A DNA stretch of 62,455 nucleotides from Mycolicibacterium neoaurum ATCC 25795 (GTDB lineage Bacteria > Actinomycetota > Actinomycetes > Mycobacteriales > Mycobacteriaceae). Shown here in pieces: positions 8,826-17,838 of this stretch. The translations under genes were made by a program, and so were the position numbers. The stretch spans positions 1 through 62,455 of the forward strand of contig NZ_JMDW01000004.1 of the NCBI RefSeq assembly GCF_000691525.1, in the 5' to 3' direction. The notes under the pieces were generated by a model. That model was not told where the DNA came from, made no database searches, and saw only the letters and a list, made by a program, of their open reading frames with translations. How positions within the stretch are numbered: the first letter of the stretch is position 1; every line of letters begins with the position of its first letter.

Positions 8826-11800
8826 ATGCATCTCAAGAGTCTGACGCTGAAGGGCTTCAAGTCCTTCGCCGCGTCGACGACTCTTCGCTTCGAACCGGGC
8901 ATCACCTGCGTGGTCGGCCCCAACGGCTCGGGTAAATCCAATGTCGTCGACGCCCTGACCTGGGTGATGGGCGAGCAGGGCGCCAAAACGCTGCGCGGCG
9001 GCAAGATGGAGGACGTCATCTTCGCCGGGACGTCCTCGCGGGCGCCGCTGGGCCGCGCCGAGGTGACGCTGACCATCGACAACTCCGACAACGCGCTGCC
9101 CATCGAGTACTCCGAGGTCTCGATCACCCGCCGGATGTTCCGGGACGGCGCCGGCGAGTACGAGATCAACGGCAGCCGCTGCCGGCTCGCCGATGTGCAG
9201 GAATTGCTCTCCGACTCCGGTATCGGCCGCGAAATGCACGTCATCGTCGGCCAGGGCAAGCTCTCCGAGATCCTGGAATCGCGGCCCGAGGATCGGCGAG
9301 CGTTCATCGAGGAAGCCGCCGGCGTGCTCAAGCACCGCAAACGCAAAGAGAAGGCGGTCCGCAAGCTCGACTCGATGCAGGCCAATCTGGCCCGGTTGAC
9401 CGACCTGACCACCGAGCTCCGCCGCCAGCTCAAGCCGTTGGGGCGCCAGGCCGAGATGGCGCGTCGCGCCCAGACCATCCAGGCCGATCTGCGCGACGCC
9501 CGGCTGCGACTGGCCGCCGATGACCTGCTGCGTCGCCAGACCGAGTTCAACGACACCAACCAAGCCGAGACCACGCTGCGTCGCGAGCACAACGAAGTGA
9601 CGTCGCGTCTTGAGGTGGCGACCGTCGAACTTGCTGCTCACGAGAGTGCCGTGGCCGAGTTGACCGAGCGGGCCGAGGCCGCCCAGCAGACCTGGTTCCG
9701 GTTGTCGGCGCTGGCCGAACGGGTCAGCGCCACGGTGCGTATCGCCACCGAGCGCACCCAGTTGCTCGACGCCGAGCCCGAGGTCGACTCCGGTCGGGAC
9801 CCCGATGCGCTGGAGGCCGAGGCCGATCAGATCGCCGAGATGGAGCAGGAGCTGCTGGCGGAGCTGGAAGCGGCGCGGGAGACACTGGAGTACGCCCGTG
9901 CCGAACTCTCCGAGCGGGAGAATCTGGCCGCCGAGGCCGAACGCGCACATCGGGCGGCGGCGCGCGCCGAGGCCGATCGTCGTGAGGGGTTGGCCCGGCT
10001 GGCCGGACAGGTCGACACCTTGCGTGCCCGGGTCGAGTCGACCGATGAGACGATCGCGACGTTGGTGGCCCGCATCGAGGAAGCGGCCGCGCGCGTGCAG
10101 AAGGCGCAGGCCGAATTCGAGACGGTTCAGGCCCGCGTCGGTGAGCTCGACGAGGGTGAGGTGGGACTCGACGATCAGCACGATCGGTCGGTTTCCGCAT
10201 TGCGTGTTGCCGACGAGCGAGTGGCCGAACTGCAGGCGGCCGAACGCAGTGCCGAGCGTTCCGCAGTGTCGCTGCAGGCCCGCATCGACGCCCTGTCGGT
10301 GGGCTTGGAGCGTAAGGACGGCGCGGCCTGGTTGCTCGAAAACCACTCGGACGCAGGCCTGTTCGGCTCGGTCGCGAAGTTGCTTCGGGTCCGCGCGGGC
10401 TACGAGGTCGCAGTCGCCACGGTGCTGGGGCCGGCCGCGGATGCGCTGGCCGCCGACAACGTCGGCACCGCGCGTGCCGCGGTCGCCGCGCTGAAGGAAG
10501 CCGACGGCGGCCGTGCGGCGATCCTGTTGGGGGACTGGCCGGCACATGGTAGCCGTGACGACGAGGTTCTACCGGCCGGTGCACAGTGGGCGGTCGATCT
10601 GGTCGAGGCGCCGGAACGGTTGCGGGGCGCCACCGCTGCGCTGTTGTCCGGTGTGGTCGTGGTCGATGAGCTTTCCGCGGCACTGGATCTGGTGGCGGCC
10701 CGGCCGCATCTGCAGGTGGTCACACTCGAAGGAGACCTGGTCGGCGCCGGCTGGGTCAGCGGCGGTTCCGATCGCAAGGTGTCCACCCTGGAGATCGCCT
10801 CCGAGATCGAGAAGGCCCGCACCGAATTGGAGGCGGCCGAGCGTCAGGCCGGTGAGCTTGCGGCCGCGTTGGCCGGTGCCAAGGAAGAACAGGCGGCCCG
10901 CCAGGACGCCGCCGAACAGGCGCTGGCGGCGCTCAACGAGTCGGATGCGGCGATCTCGTCGGTCTATGAGCAGCTGGGCCGCCTGGGGCAGGAATCGCGC
11001 AATGCCGACGCCGAGTGGCAGCGGCTGCTCAAGCAACGCGATGAGTTGGAGACCGGCCGCGCCGCCACCGTCGAGGAGCTCACCGAACTGGAATCCCGAC
11101 TGCACAACGCGCAGCAGACGCCGATGTTCGAGGTCGACGATTCCGATGAGCGCCAGGAGTTCACCATGGCGGCCGAGGCCGCCCGCGCGACCGAGGTGGA
11201 GGCGCGGCTTGCCGTGCGCACCGCCGAGGAACGCGCCAATGCCGTCCGGGGCCGGGCAGATTCGTTGCGTCGATCTGCTGCGGCCGAGCGCGAGTCCCGC
11301 TTGCGCGCGGCACGGGCCAGGGAGGCGCGCGAGCACGCGGCAACGGTGGCCGCGGCCGTCGCCGATGCCGGTTGTACGGTGGCCGCTCGGCTGGCGTCGG
11401 CGGTGGCGTTGGCGTCGAGGACCCGCGATCAGCTTGCCGTCGAACGGAGTGCGCAGGCCGAGGCGTTGAACCGGGTGCGCACCGAGGTCACCGAACTGGG
11501 GGCGCGGCTGACCGCGCTGACCGATTCGCTGCACCGCGACGAGGTCGCCAAAGCCCAAGCGGCCCTGCGTATCGAGCAGCTCGAACAGCAGGCGCTGGAG
11601 CAGTTCGGTTTGGCCGCAGCGGATTTGATTGCCGAGTACGGACCGGATGTGCCGCTACCGCCGACCGAGCTTGAGATGGCCGAGTACGAGCAGGCACGCG
11701 AGCGCGGGGAACAGGTCACCGCGCCGGCGCCGATGCCGTTCGACCGGCCCACTCAGGAGCGCCGGGCGAAGAAAGCCGAACGGGAGCTCTCGGAGCTGGG

Positions 11801-12413
11801 CCGGGTGAATCCGCTTGCGCTGGAGGAGTTCGCGGCGCTGGAAGAGCGCTACAACTTCCTCTCGACGCAGTTGGAGGACGTGAAGGCGGCCCGCAAGGAT
11901 CTGATGGATGTCATCGCCGATGTCGATGAGCGCATCTTGACGGTGTTCGCCGATGCCTATGCCGATGTGGAGCGTGAGTTCACCCAGGTGTTCGCATCGC
12001 TGTTCCCCGGCGGTGAAGGACGGTTGCTGCTGACCAACCCCGACGACCTGTTGACCACCGGTATCGAGGTGGAGGCTCGTCCGCCCGGCAAGAAGGTCAA
12101 GCGGTTGTCGCTGTTGTCCGGTGGTGAGAAGTCACTGACCGCGGTGGCGATGTTGGTCGCGATCTTCCGGGCCAGGCCGTCGCCCTTCTACATCATGGAC
12201 GAGGTCGAGGCCGCCCTCGACGATGTGAACCTGCGGCGTCTGCTCGGCCTGTTCGAGCAATTGCGGGAAAAGTCGCAGCTGATCGTGATCACGCATCAGA
12301 AGCCGACGATGGAGATCGCGGACGCGCTCTACGGGGTCACCATGCAGGGCGACGGCATCACTCAGGTGATCTCGCAGCGGATGCGTGGTCAGGACCTGGT
12401 GGGGACCGGCTGA
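8826..12413 (+). CDS. smc: Chromosome segregation ATPase SMC
   Basis: SMC dimers, with ScpA and ScpB, extrude DNA loops and align chromosome arms. The 1195-residue protein has the Walker [10 protein letters not shown] (31-39), an N-terminal head, a long coiled coil (about 170-500), a hinge near 500-650 ([16 protein letters not shown] region), a second coiled coil (about 650-1000), and the C-terminal head with [11 protein letters not shown] (about 1096) and Walker [14 protein letters not shown] (about 1120). No truncation or frameshift is seen. It lies upstream of ftsY as in other mycobacteria, except that an accessory island and the oxidase/fni genes now separate them. Confidence 0.98.
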   Translation: MHLKSLTLKGFKSFAASTTLRFEPGITCVVGPNGSGKSNVVDALTWVMGEQGAKTLRGGKMEDVIFAGTSSRAPLGRAEVTLTIDNSDNALPIEYSEVSITRRMFRDGAGEYEINGSRCRLADVQELLSDSGIGREMHVIVGQGKLSEILESRPEDRRAFIEEAAGVLKHRKRKEKAVRKLDSMQANLARLTDLTTELRRQLKPLGRQAEMARRAQTIQADLRDARLRLAADDLLRRQTEFNDTNQAETTLRREHNEVTSRLEVATVELAAHESAVAELTERAEAAQQTWFRLSALAERVSATVRIATERTQLLDAEPEVDSGRDPDALEAEADQIAEMEQELLAELEAARETLEYARAELSERENLAAEAERAHRAAARAEADRREGLARLAGQVDTLRARVESTDETIATLVARIEEAAARVQKAQAEFETVQARVGELDEGEVGLDDQHDRSVSALRVADERVAELQAAERSAERSAVSLQARIDALSVGLERKDGAAWLLENHSDAGLFGSVAKLLRVRAGYEVAVATVLGPAADALAADNVGTARAAVAALKEADGGRAAILLGDWPAHGSRDDEVLPAGAQWAVDLVEAPERLRGATAALLSGVVVVDELSAALDLVAARPHLQVVTLEGDLVGAGWVSGGSDRKVSTLEIASEIEKARTELEAAERQAGELAAALAGAKEEQAARQDAAEQALAALNESDAAISSVYEQLGRLGQESRNADAEWQRLLKQRDELETGRAATVEELTELESRLHNAQQTPMFEVDDSDERQEFTMAAEAARATEVEARLAVRTAEERANAVRGRADSLRRSAAAERESRLRAARAREAREHAATVAAAVADAGCTVAARLASAVALASRTRDQLAVERSAQAEALNRVRTEVTELGARLTALTDSLHRDEVAKAQAALRIEQLEQQALEQFGLAAADLIAEYGPDVPLPPTELEMAEYEQARERGEQVTAPAPMPFDRPTQERRAKKAERELSELGRVNPLALEEFAALEERYNFLSTQLEDVKAARKDLMDVIADVDERILTVFADAYADVEREFTQVFASLFPGGEGRLLLTNPDDLLTTGIEVEARPPGKKVKRLSLLSGGEKSLTAVAMLVAIFRARPSPFYIMDEVEAALDDVNLRRLLGLFEQLREKSQLIVITHQKPTMEIADALYGVTMQGDGITQVISQRMRGQDLVGTG

Positions 12414-12445
12414 TTTTGGTGTGCGCCGGGGGTCGGGGGCTCCGG

Positions 12446-12451
12446 TAGGGT
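12446..12451 (+). promoter_or_regulatory. -10 box of the ESX substrate gene 12474-13187
   Basis: TAGGGT is followed by a short leader containing GGAGG (12462-12466) 7 nt before the ATG at 12474, so this gene has a leadered transcript with a normal ribosome site. Confidence 0.45.
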
Positions 12452-12473
12452 TTTTGGGGTTGGAGGTGGCCCG

Positions 12474-13187
12474 ATGGATCTCAAAGTTGACGCCGAACTG
12501 CTGAACGCTGCGGGTGAGCGGCTACTCGCCGCGGCGCAGAGTTTGCCGGATGCGCCCGAGCCGTTCACTCCCTCCTTGGGGTCCGATGCACTTTCCCAGG
12601 CGTTGGCCGCCGATATTCCCAAGGCCGAAGCGCCCATCATCGAGGGATTGCCCCCACTGAAGACGGCGGCGACCGGGACGGCCGAGTCGGTGATCGAGGC
12701 GGCCCGCCGGTACGGCCAAGGCGATGCGCACCTCAAGAGCAAGATCGAAGAGGCGATCACGCCGTCTGCTGCCGGTGCGCCGGGTGCCGGTGGCGGCGCC
12801 GCAGGTGGCGTTGCAGCTGCCGGGGCCGCTGGTGCGGCTGTCCCGGCGTCTGCGGCCGGTGCTGTAGGAGCCGCTGGTGCTTCTGGCGCCGGCGGGATGG
12901 GGCAGATGGGCGGCATGCTCGGGATGCCGATGCAGATGGCCCAGCAGGCCGCACAGATTCCTCAGCAGGTCGGTGGGATGGTGGCGTCGCTGCCGCAGTC
13001 GGCCATGCAGGGCGCCCAGCAGGTCGGGGAGCAGGTTCAGCAGATCGTCGAGCAGTTCTCCGACAAGGATTCAAAGGACGGCGAGTCGAAGCCCGAGGAG
13101 CGTTCGGAAGCGGGCGAGCGTGGTGAGCGTGCTCCGGTCGACAAGCCGTCGCGTGCCGCTGAAGACAACGCGGCGATCAATCTCTAG
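12474..13187 (+). CDS. Probable type VII (ESX) secretion substrate with YxxxD signal
   Basis: The 237-residue protein starts with about 95 helical residues of the size and composition of EspC/DUF2580-type ESX-associated proteins and contains RRYGQGDAHL, in which Tyr80 and Asp84 form the YxxxD/E export signal. A Gly/Ala-rich linker (about 97-140), a Met/Gln-rich helical part and a charged Lys/Glu/Ser tail follow. No Sec signal or membrane helix is present, as expected for ESX substrates. It converges on the minus-strand ESX-type operon at 13274-20164, suggesting a common system. The family name is inferred from pattern; the true partner is unknown. Confidence 0.6.
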   Translation: MDLKVDAELLNAAGERLLAAAQSLPDAPEPFTPSLGSDALSQALAADIPKAEAPIIEGLPPLKTAATGTAESVIEAARRYGQGDAHLKSKIEEAITPSAAGAPGAGGGAAGGVAAAGAAGAAVPASAAGAVGAAGASGAGGMGQMGGMLGMPMQMAQQAAQIPQQVGGMVASLPQSAMQGAQQVGEQVQQIVEQFSDKDSKDGESKPEERSEAGERGERAPVDKPSRAAEDNAAINL

Positions 13188-13227
13188 GGCGCGCTGTCGG
13201 CAGGCCAGGCGACAATGCCTCCGCGAA

Positions 13228-13270
13228 CGTAGTACTACCCGTAGTACTGGTACTGCCTGTAGTACTACGT
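13228..13270. terminator. Nested palindrome between two convergent ESX-type genes
   Basis: Outer arms ACGTAGTACTAC (13228-13239) and GTAGTACTACGT (13259-13270) are perfect 12-bp reverse complements; each also contains the palindrome GTAGTACTAC. Between them lies a third imperfect palindrome GTAGTAC-TG-GTACTGC (13241-13256). The element fills the gap between the stop codons at 13187 and 13274, so a bidirectional terminator is the simplest reading, although no U-tract follows. Confidence 0.5.
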
Positions 13271-13273
13271 GTT

Positions 13274-15586
13274 TCAGCTGACCATTGCCGGTAGGGCTTC
13301 GGTGGTGAGCACGCTGATGTGCTGCCAGTAGATCCAGTCGGTGATGGCGGCGCGTTGGAGTTCGGGGTCGAGTGCGGTCTGCGCTTTGTGCAGGGCGACG
13401 GCTTGCAGGTGGTCGGCGTAGGTGATCATCGCTTTGAGGTGGGCGCCGGCGCGGTCGGGGTTGGCGCTCAGTAGCGGCTTGCACACTTCGAGCAGCAGGT
13501 TGATCCGGTTGTCCGGCGGTGGGGTGGCGTCGGCGGGGGTGGGCGGAAGGAGTTCGGCCAGCCCGGCTGGTCCCACCGTTGCGAGTTTGGTGGCGACAGC
13601 TGGAGCGATGACTTCAAGTCGGCTGCGGCCCTGCATCTTTCCGGTGTCAGGCATGTCTTCCGGGGTGAGGATGTCGCGGGCGGCGCCGAGGTCGAAGCCT
13701 TTGAGGTTTGCTTCGGTGCCGATGACGGCCTGCAGGGTGAGGTTGTGGTGGCGTGCCCATTCCTGCAGGGCGAGCAGGGGATAGGTGGCCCAGGTGCCTC
13801 GGGTGGAGGCGGGGATGGATTCGTCGGCGGAGACCATCTTGACCTGTGGTGGCAGTTGGACGTGCTCAGGGATGTAGGCGAGCCCGTAGTTGTTGGCGAC
13901 CAGGATCTGACCGTCGCCGGTGACGCCGGTGATCCAGAACAGGCTGGGGTCGGTGATGTCGACGTTGAGTGCGGCGGCAATGTGCCTGGCCAGTTGGCGT
14001 GGATTGTTTCCCTTGCGGCGCAGGGCTCCTGCGGTCGCTGCGGCGGCAATGGCATCGCGTTCGGCGCGCGCGGCCGAGATCGGGACCGGGGCGGCCGCCG
14101 CGCCCGCGGCGCCTTGGCTGGTCGAGGTCGGTGCGATGGCGGGGCCGACGGATCCGGCCGCGGGTGCGACCGGTGCGGCCGGAGCCGGTGTCGATGGGGG
14201 AGCCAGTGGCATGGGCGGGGCTCCGGTCGGGGGCGCGGCGGGTGCCGCGGGTGCGGGAGCGCTGGGTGCTACGGGCCCACCGGTGTGGTTGACCGCGGCG
14301 GCCGGCGAGGTTGCACTGGATGTGTCGGGTGCCTGGTAGACCGCGGGTGCCGGTGTTGCGGGTGCCGGGGTCGGCTGGCCTAAAGGTGCTTGGGTCAGCG
14401 GAGGTTGCGTCGTGCCTGCGGCCTTGGTGATGTCGCTGAAGCCCTTTTGGAAGTCCTGCTGGGGCGTATTGACTGGCGCGGCACCAGATCCGGTACCGCT
14501 GCCGGCCGAGGCTGCGGGAGCTTGGGGGCTGCCGCCGGAAGCGCCTCCAACTCCGCCTGAAGTACCCCCGGCGCCCAAGCCGCCGCCGGATGACGAACCG
14601 CTGCCTGTCGAACTAGGCATAGATCCTGAGGTCCCACGAGGACCTGCGACTGGGGTCGTAGTACTGATTCCAGTCGAAGTGCCAGGAGTTCCGCCTATGC
14701 CAGTTGGCGTAGGCGGACCCGCGGACGGCGCTGTGATGTTGCCCTGAGCGGAGACAGGTTGCGGTACGGGTGCCGGCGTCGGCGTGTCTTCAGGTGGAGG
14801 CGGAGCAGTGAATCCGCTTTGATTCGCTACAGGCTGTGGCTGCCCCGCGGATTGTGACTGTTCGGATGGGGGGGAGCCTTGAGATTGTTCGTTTGGAGGA
14901 GAAAGCATGCTGCTAGATTGTTGCCCGGCCTTCTGCGGCGCCGCCGCTGGACCTCCTTGACTCACGAAATTTGATCTAGTGTTGCTAGCGGGCTCGCGTC
15001 CGGCAGCCGCATTTGATGACGCCGTGACTGGCGCAGGTCCGTTGTTGCGTGAAAGTCCCTCAAGGCCAGCTCTGATCTGCTCGTCCGTGAGATTCAAACT
15101 CGAATATTTAGATTCGGCCGCTGCCGAGGCGACAGCCGCAATGTTTTCTTCGCGTGTTTTATTTACTATCTCATCTATTCTTTTTTGTCGGACTTCAGGT
15201 CTTAGATCAGCACCGTCCAGCGCTGCAATCTGGCTCTGGGCGGTAGTAACGCGATCAAAAATGGAGACTTTTGTTGTTAGAACCACGCCGAATATAAAGT
15301 TCATCCAGGCTATTGCACGCGCTAGATCATATTGGGTCCGAGTCATTGACCGAATTCGGCCTTGTACAGCATCGGAACCAGCGGAAGCGCCAGCTCCGTA
15401 CCAAACTACGCCAGCAGATAACTCGCTTCCCTCGCGCGACCATAGATCGGTGCTGTGTGAAAGCCCCTGCAGTATTTCACCGAGAGCCTCCGCGCGGTTC
15501 AGGTAATCCTGCTCGTCAACGTCGGGCCAACCGCCATCGCTGGTCATTTGGTCGGCGTAGTTGCCTGTAGGCCTGGCGAAGGTCAA
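13274..15586 (-). CDS. Large ESX-type secreted protein with Pro/Ala-rich linker and conserved C-terminal domain (Rv3899c-like)
   Basis: The 770-residue protein has three parts: a helical N-terminus (1-190) with WYGAGA at 62-67, reminiscent of the WxG turn of ESX substrates; a low-complexity Pro/Ala/Gly/Ser linker (about 200-525); and a globular C-terminus (about 530-770) with ITGVTGDGQILVANNYGLAY and DWIYWQHISVLTTEALP, resembling the DUF5631/DUF5632 pair of mycobacterial Rv3899c. Base composition changes inside the gene: the N-terminal third is far less GC-rich than the C-terminal half. The TTG at 15586 directly follows the upstream gene's stop; an alternative ATG lies at 15547. Function is unknown; export by an ESX system is inferred. 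Confidence 0.65.
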   Translation of the reverse strand: MTFARPTGNYADQMTSDGGWPDVDEQDYLNRAEALGEILQGLSHSTDLWSREGSELSAGVVWYGAGASAGSDAVQGRIRSMTRTQYDLARAIAWMNFIFGVVLTTKVSIFDRVTTAQSQIAALDGADLRPEVRQKRIDEIVNKTREENIAAVASAAAESKYSSLNLTDEQIRAGLEGLSRNNGPAPVTASSNAAAGREPASNTRSNFVSQGGPAAAPQKAGQQSSSMLSPPNEQSQGSPPSEQSQSAGQPQPVANQSGFTAPPPPEDTPTPAPVPQPVSAQGNITAPSAGPPTPTGIGGTPGTSTGISTTTPVAGPRGTSGSMPSSTGSGSSSGGGLGAGGTSGGVGGASGGSPQAPAASAGSGTGSGAAPVNTPQQDFQKGFSDITKAAGTTQPPLTQAPLGQPTPAPATPAPAVYQAPDTSSATSPAAAVNHTGGPVAPSAPAPAAPAAPPTGAPPMPLAPPSTPAPAAPVAPAAGSVGPAIAPTSTSQGAAGAAAAPVPISAARAERDAIAAAATAGALRRKGNNPRQLARHIAAALNVDITDPSLFWITGVTGDGQILVANNYGLAYIPEHVQLPPQVKMVSADESIPASTRGTWATYPLLALQEWARHHNLTLQAVIGTEANLKGFDLGAARDILTPEDMPDTGKMQGRSRLEVIAPAVATKLATVGPAGLAELLPPTPADATPPPDNRINLLLEVCKPLLSANPDRAGAHLKAMITYADHLQAVALHKAQTALDPELQRAAITDWIYWQHISVLTTEALPAMVS

Positions 15587-16711
15587 CTATTTGCCGTCCG
15601 AGTAGGCGCAGGCGTTGTACAAAATGAAGCCAGCCTGAGACGCTGCACTTGATAGATAGCTATCATCAGTCGTATACGAGGGGATGGCTTCCACAAAAGC
15701 GCGCCAATATTGTCCCGCGAGATTGGCGAAGTCATCAAATATCGCGCTGCCACTGTCCTTTCCTATGCGTTCCAGATCCTCTGCATACTTGGACATAACT
15801 GAAGCAATGTGTTCCATCGAACTTCGCTGCTCGGGTGTCCACTCGCTCGCCGGGATATTGGCATCCAAGCTGAACCAACTGGCTGCGTCGACATCGAACT
15901 GATCTAATCTGTCCTTCCAATCGTCGCACTTGCTGTTCGCTTCAGAATCCATGAACATGGTCGGATTCTCAGTCGCAAGTGGTTCGCTCGGAATCGATGG
16001 CGGCGCAGCTTGCTTCACGAGTGGGCTGCGCGCGGCTGCAGAGCGGTTGTTTACTGCTGCGCATATTGCAACAATTGCGCTTGATGATGCAGTCGCTACC
16101 CTAGCTAGCTCGTTGTCGATTGGCCTGTAAGTAGGAACACTATCCGCGTATGCGCGCCAGTAAGCTATGGATTGCTCATACAGTTCGCGCATAACACGAT
16201 TCGTCGTCATCTTGGCAAGCGCGACGGACTGATCTGCCGCGCGACGCATGGCGGCGGCTACCGCTTCATGAGTTGCCCGTTCCGTTGCCGTCCAGGATGA
16301 AGCTGGGATTGATGGGTCTCGGGTGTGCCATCCCTGGCTTTCCTGCTTCGACAAAGTGTCAAGGATTGGACGCGACGGTGCGCACGACGGATCCTCCGTT
16401 ATGACTCGAACTGGCCCGGAGTCTCGGATACTCGCGAAGCCGTTGGCGGCAGTATCGGCTCCATTCGGGGTGTGACCAGCGTTGCCGTCGCGGGTGAACA
16501 GCAGCGTGGCGCCAACTGAAATGGCGATGACTAGCAGTATTGCGACAGTTATTAGCGACCATTTCAGACCGTTGTTCTTGGCTGGCGCTGGCGGCTGTGG
16601 CCACCCAGGTGGTACAGGTGTACGTCCAAACTCATGCTGCGGTTGCCGACCAAAAGGATGTTGAGGACCTTGGTGAGGAGGTTCCCAACCGGGCGGCGGA
16701 GGATTCGTCAC
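15587..16711 (-). CDS. Membrane-anchored protein with a tandemly duplicated extracytoplasmic domain
   Basis: The 374-residue protein has a Pro/Gly-rich cytoplasmic head, one transmembrane helix (about 51-72) and two homologous outer domains. Copy 1 (about 109-219) and copy 2 (about 261-369) each begin and end with a Cys, share IPASxWT in the front half, a YWRA segment in the back half and a similar Ala/Ser-rich last helix; the paired Cys probably form one disulfide per copy. I chose the GTG at 16711 because AGAGGTGG lies 5 nt upstream; an earlier GTG is at 16720. The gene directly abuts the next ESX-type gene (13274-15586), so they are cotranscribed. No function is recognised; an anchor or partner for the secreted proteins is plausible. 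Confidence 0.65.
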   Translation of the reverse strand: MTNPPPPGWEPPHQGPQHPFGRQPQHEFGRTPVPPGWPQPPAPAKNNGLKWSLITVAILLVIAISVGATLLFTRDGNAGHTPNGADTAANGFASIRDSGPVRVITEDPSCAPSRPILDTLSKQESQGWHTRDPSIPASSWTATERATHEAVAAAMRRAADQSVALAKMTTNRVMRELYEQSIAYWRAYADSVPTYRPIDNELARVATASSSAIVAICAAVNNRSAAARSPLVKQAAPPSIPSEPLATENPTMFMDSEANSKCDDWKDRLDQFDVDAASWFSLDANIPASEWTPEQRSSMEHIASVMSKYAEDLERIGKDSGSAIFDDFANLAGQYWRAFVEAIPSYTTDDSYLSSAASQAGFILYNACAYSDGK

Positions 16712-16905
16712 TGGCGCCACCTCTGAGAATCGCGCGCCGTCACGAATCCACCCCCATCGCCGTCGAGTCTCACCGAACCGATGCTAGCCATCCTGCCCGT
16801 TCCTCAGTTTAAGCCGAGGCGCAGTGCGTCACGTGCACTTCTTTCTTGCAGGACGAGCTTCGGTCAGTACCTACCGGATTCGTCGGTGTCTGTGCCATCG
16901 CTTTG

Positions 16906-17838
16906 TCACTTGACCGTGGCCGGCCAACCAGGGATCGCATCGCCGTGGGGCGGCGGCTTCTGGTGAAATCCGTTTGCCATCGCTTCGCGAGTGGCGGCGT
17001 CATCAGGCATGGCCGCTGCGCACTGCTTTTGAATCTCTGGTGTGACGACGTCTTCGGTGCTTTCGATCGTTCCCCAAACGCCTGAACTGCGTCCGGTTAT
17101 GGACCAGTTGCCGAACACGTCACCCATGGGTGCCGGACGGGTGCCGATTTGCGGACCGTCAGGAGCCGAAGACTCAACGGCGACCTGCGGACCTCTGTTC
17201 GTTAGTTCGACTACCCAGACATCGACTCCGCCCTCACGTGCCTTGCCGCTGCCGGTGTACATGGCACGGCCAGTGGCCGGATCAGCTAGCGCCGACACGT
17301 ACCTGTCTTGCGTGTCTCCGACGGTTCGGTAGACGGAGTACAAACCAAGGCAGACGGTTGCTCGGTAACTAGCGCCGTGGGGTTCGAGGCTCAGAACATG
17401 CGTTGGTTGATAACCGGCGACACGGCGATTGTCTTCATGCTCGACGTTCGATGTCGGTGGTGACGGCCTCACGTCAACGAGCTGGAAGAGCGGATCCGGA
17501 TTGCCGGGGCTACCCACATTTGCTGGGGTAGCGCGGTCGAAGCCGGGGTACGTGGCTGTCTCTACGCCTGAGATCTGGACGAGTACGTAGGACTCCACAT
17601 ACGCCCGCAGCGCGACCGATGGGCCGGTCCCCAAGTCGATCGAAGGCGCCGCTGACCAGTGGAACCGAAATTGGTCAACCTGGGGCGGCCAATTAGTAAA
17701 TTCGGTTTGAGGGGCGGTCATGGACCTGGTTGCGGGTTTTGGCCCTGAATCTCCGTGATTCCCGCAAGCGGTGACAAGCATGGCGGCCAACGAAAACGCT
17801 ATCGTCCCCTTGAGTGAGAGTTTAGCGAACGACGTCAC
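16906..17838 (-). CDS. Lipoprotein encoded with the ESX effector gene
   Basis: The 310-residue product has an N-terminal signal peptide ending in the lipobox LVTAC (21-25), so Cys25 is probably lipidated and the protein anchored outside the membrane. The mature part has no motif I recognise; it contains two widely spaced Cys (TVCLGLYSVY and QKQCAAAMP). Its GTG start overlaps the 3' end of the EspA/EspE-like gene by 17 nt, which indicates coupled translation and a functional pairing, for example as a surface partner, chaperone or immunity-like factor for the effector. That role is inference only. Confidence 0.65.
   Translation of the reverse strand: MTSFAKLSLKGTIAFSLAAMLVTACGNHGDSGPKPATRSMTAPQTEFTNWPPQVDQFRFHWSAAPSIDLGTGPSVALRAYVESYVLVQISGVETATYPGFDRATPANVGSPGNPDPLFQLVDVRPSPPTSNVEHEDNRRVAGYQPTHVLSLEPHGASYRATVCLGLYSVYRTVGDTQDRYVSALADPATGRAMYTGSGKAREGGVDVWVVELTNRGPQVAVESSAPDGPQIGTRPAPMGDVFGNWSITGRSSGVWGTIESTEDVVTPEIQKQCAAAMPDDAATREAMANGFHQKPPPHGDAIPGWPATVK

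Noticed and set aside
8688..11558. Several antisense frames of 300-600 residues over smc
   Set aside because: They come from the codon bias of smc (His/Gln/Gly/Arg-rich translations) and have no start signals.
12760..12900. PE_PGRS-like Gly/Ala repeat region
   Set aside because: The Gly/Ala stretch is a short linker and lacks the PE N-terminus (Pro-Glu) and GGAGG repeats of PE_PGRS proteins.
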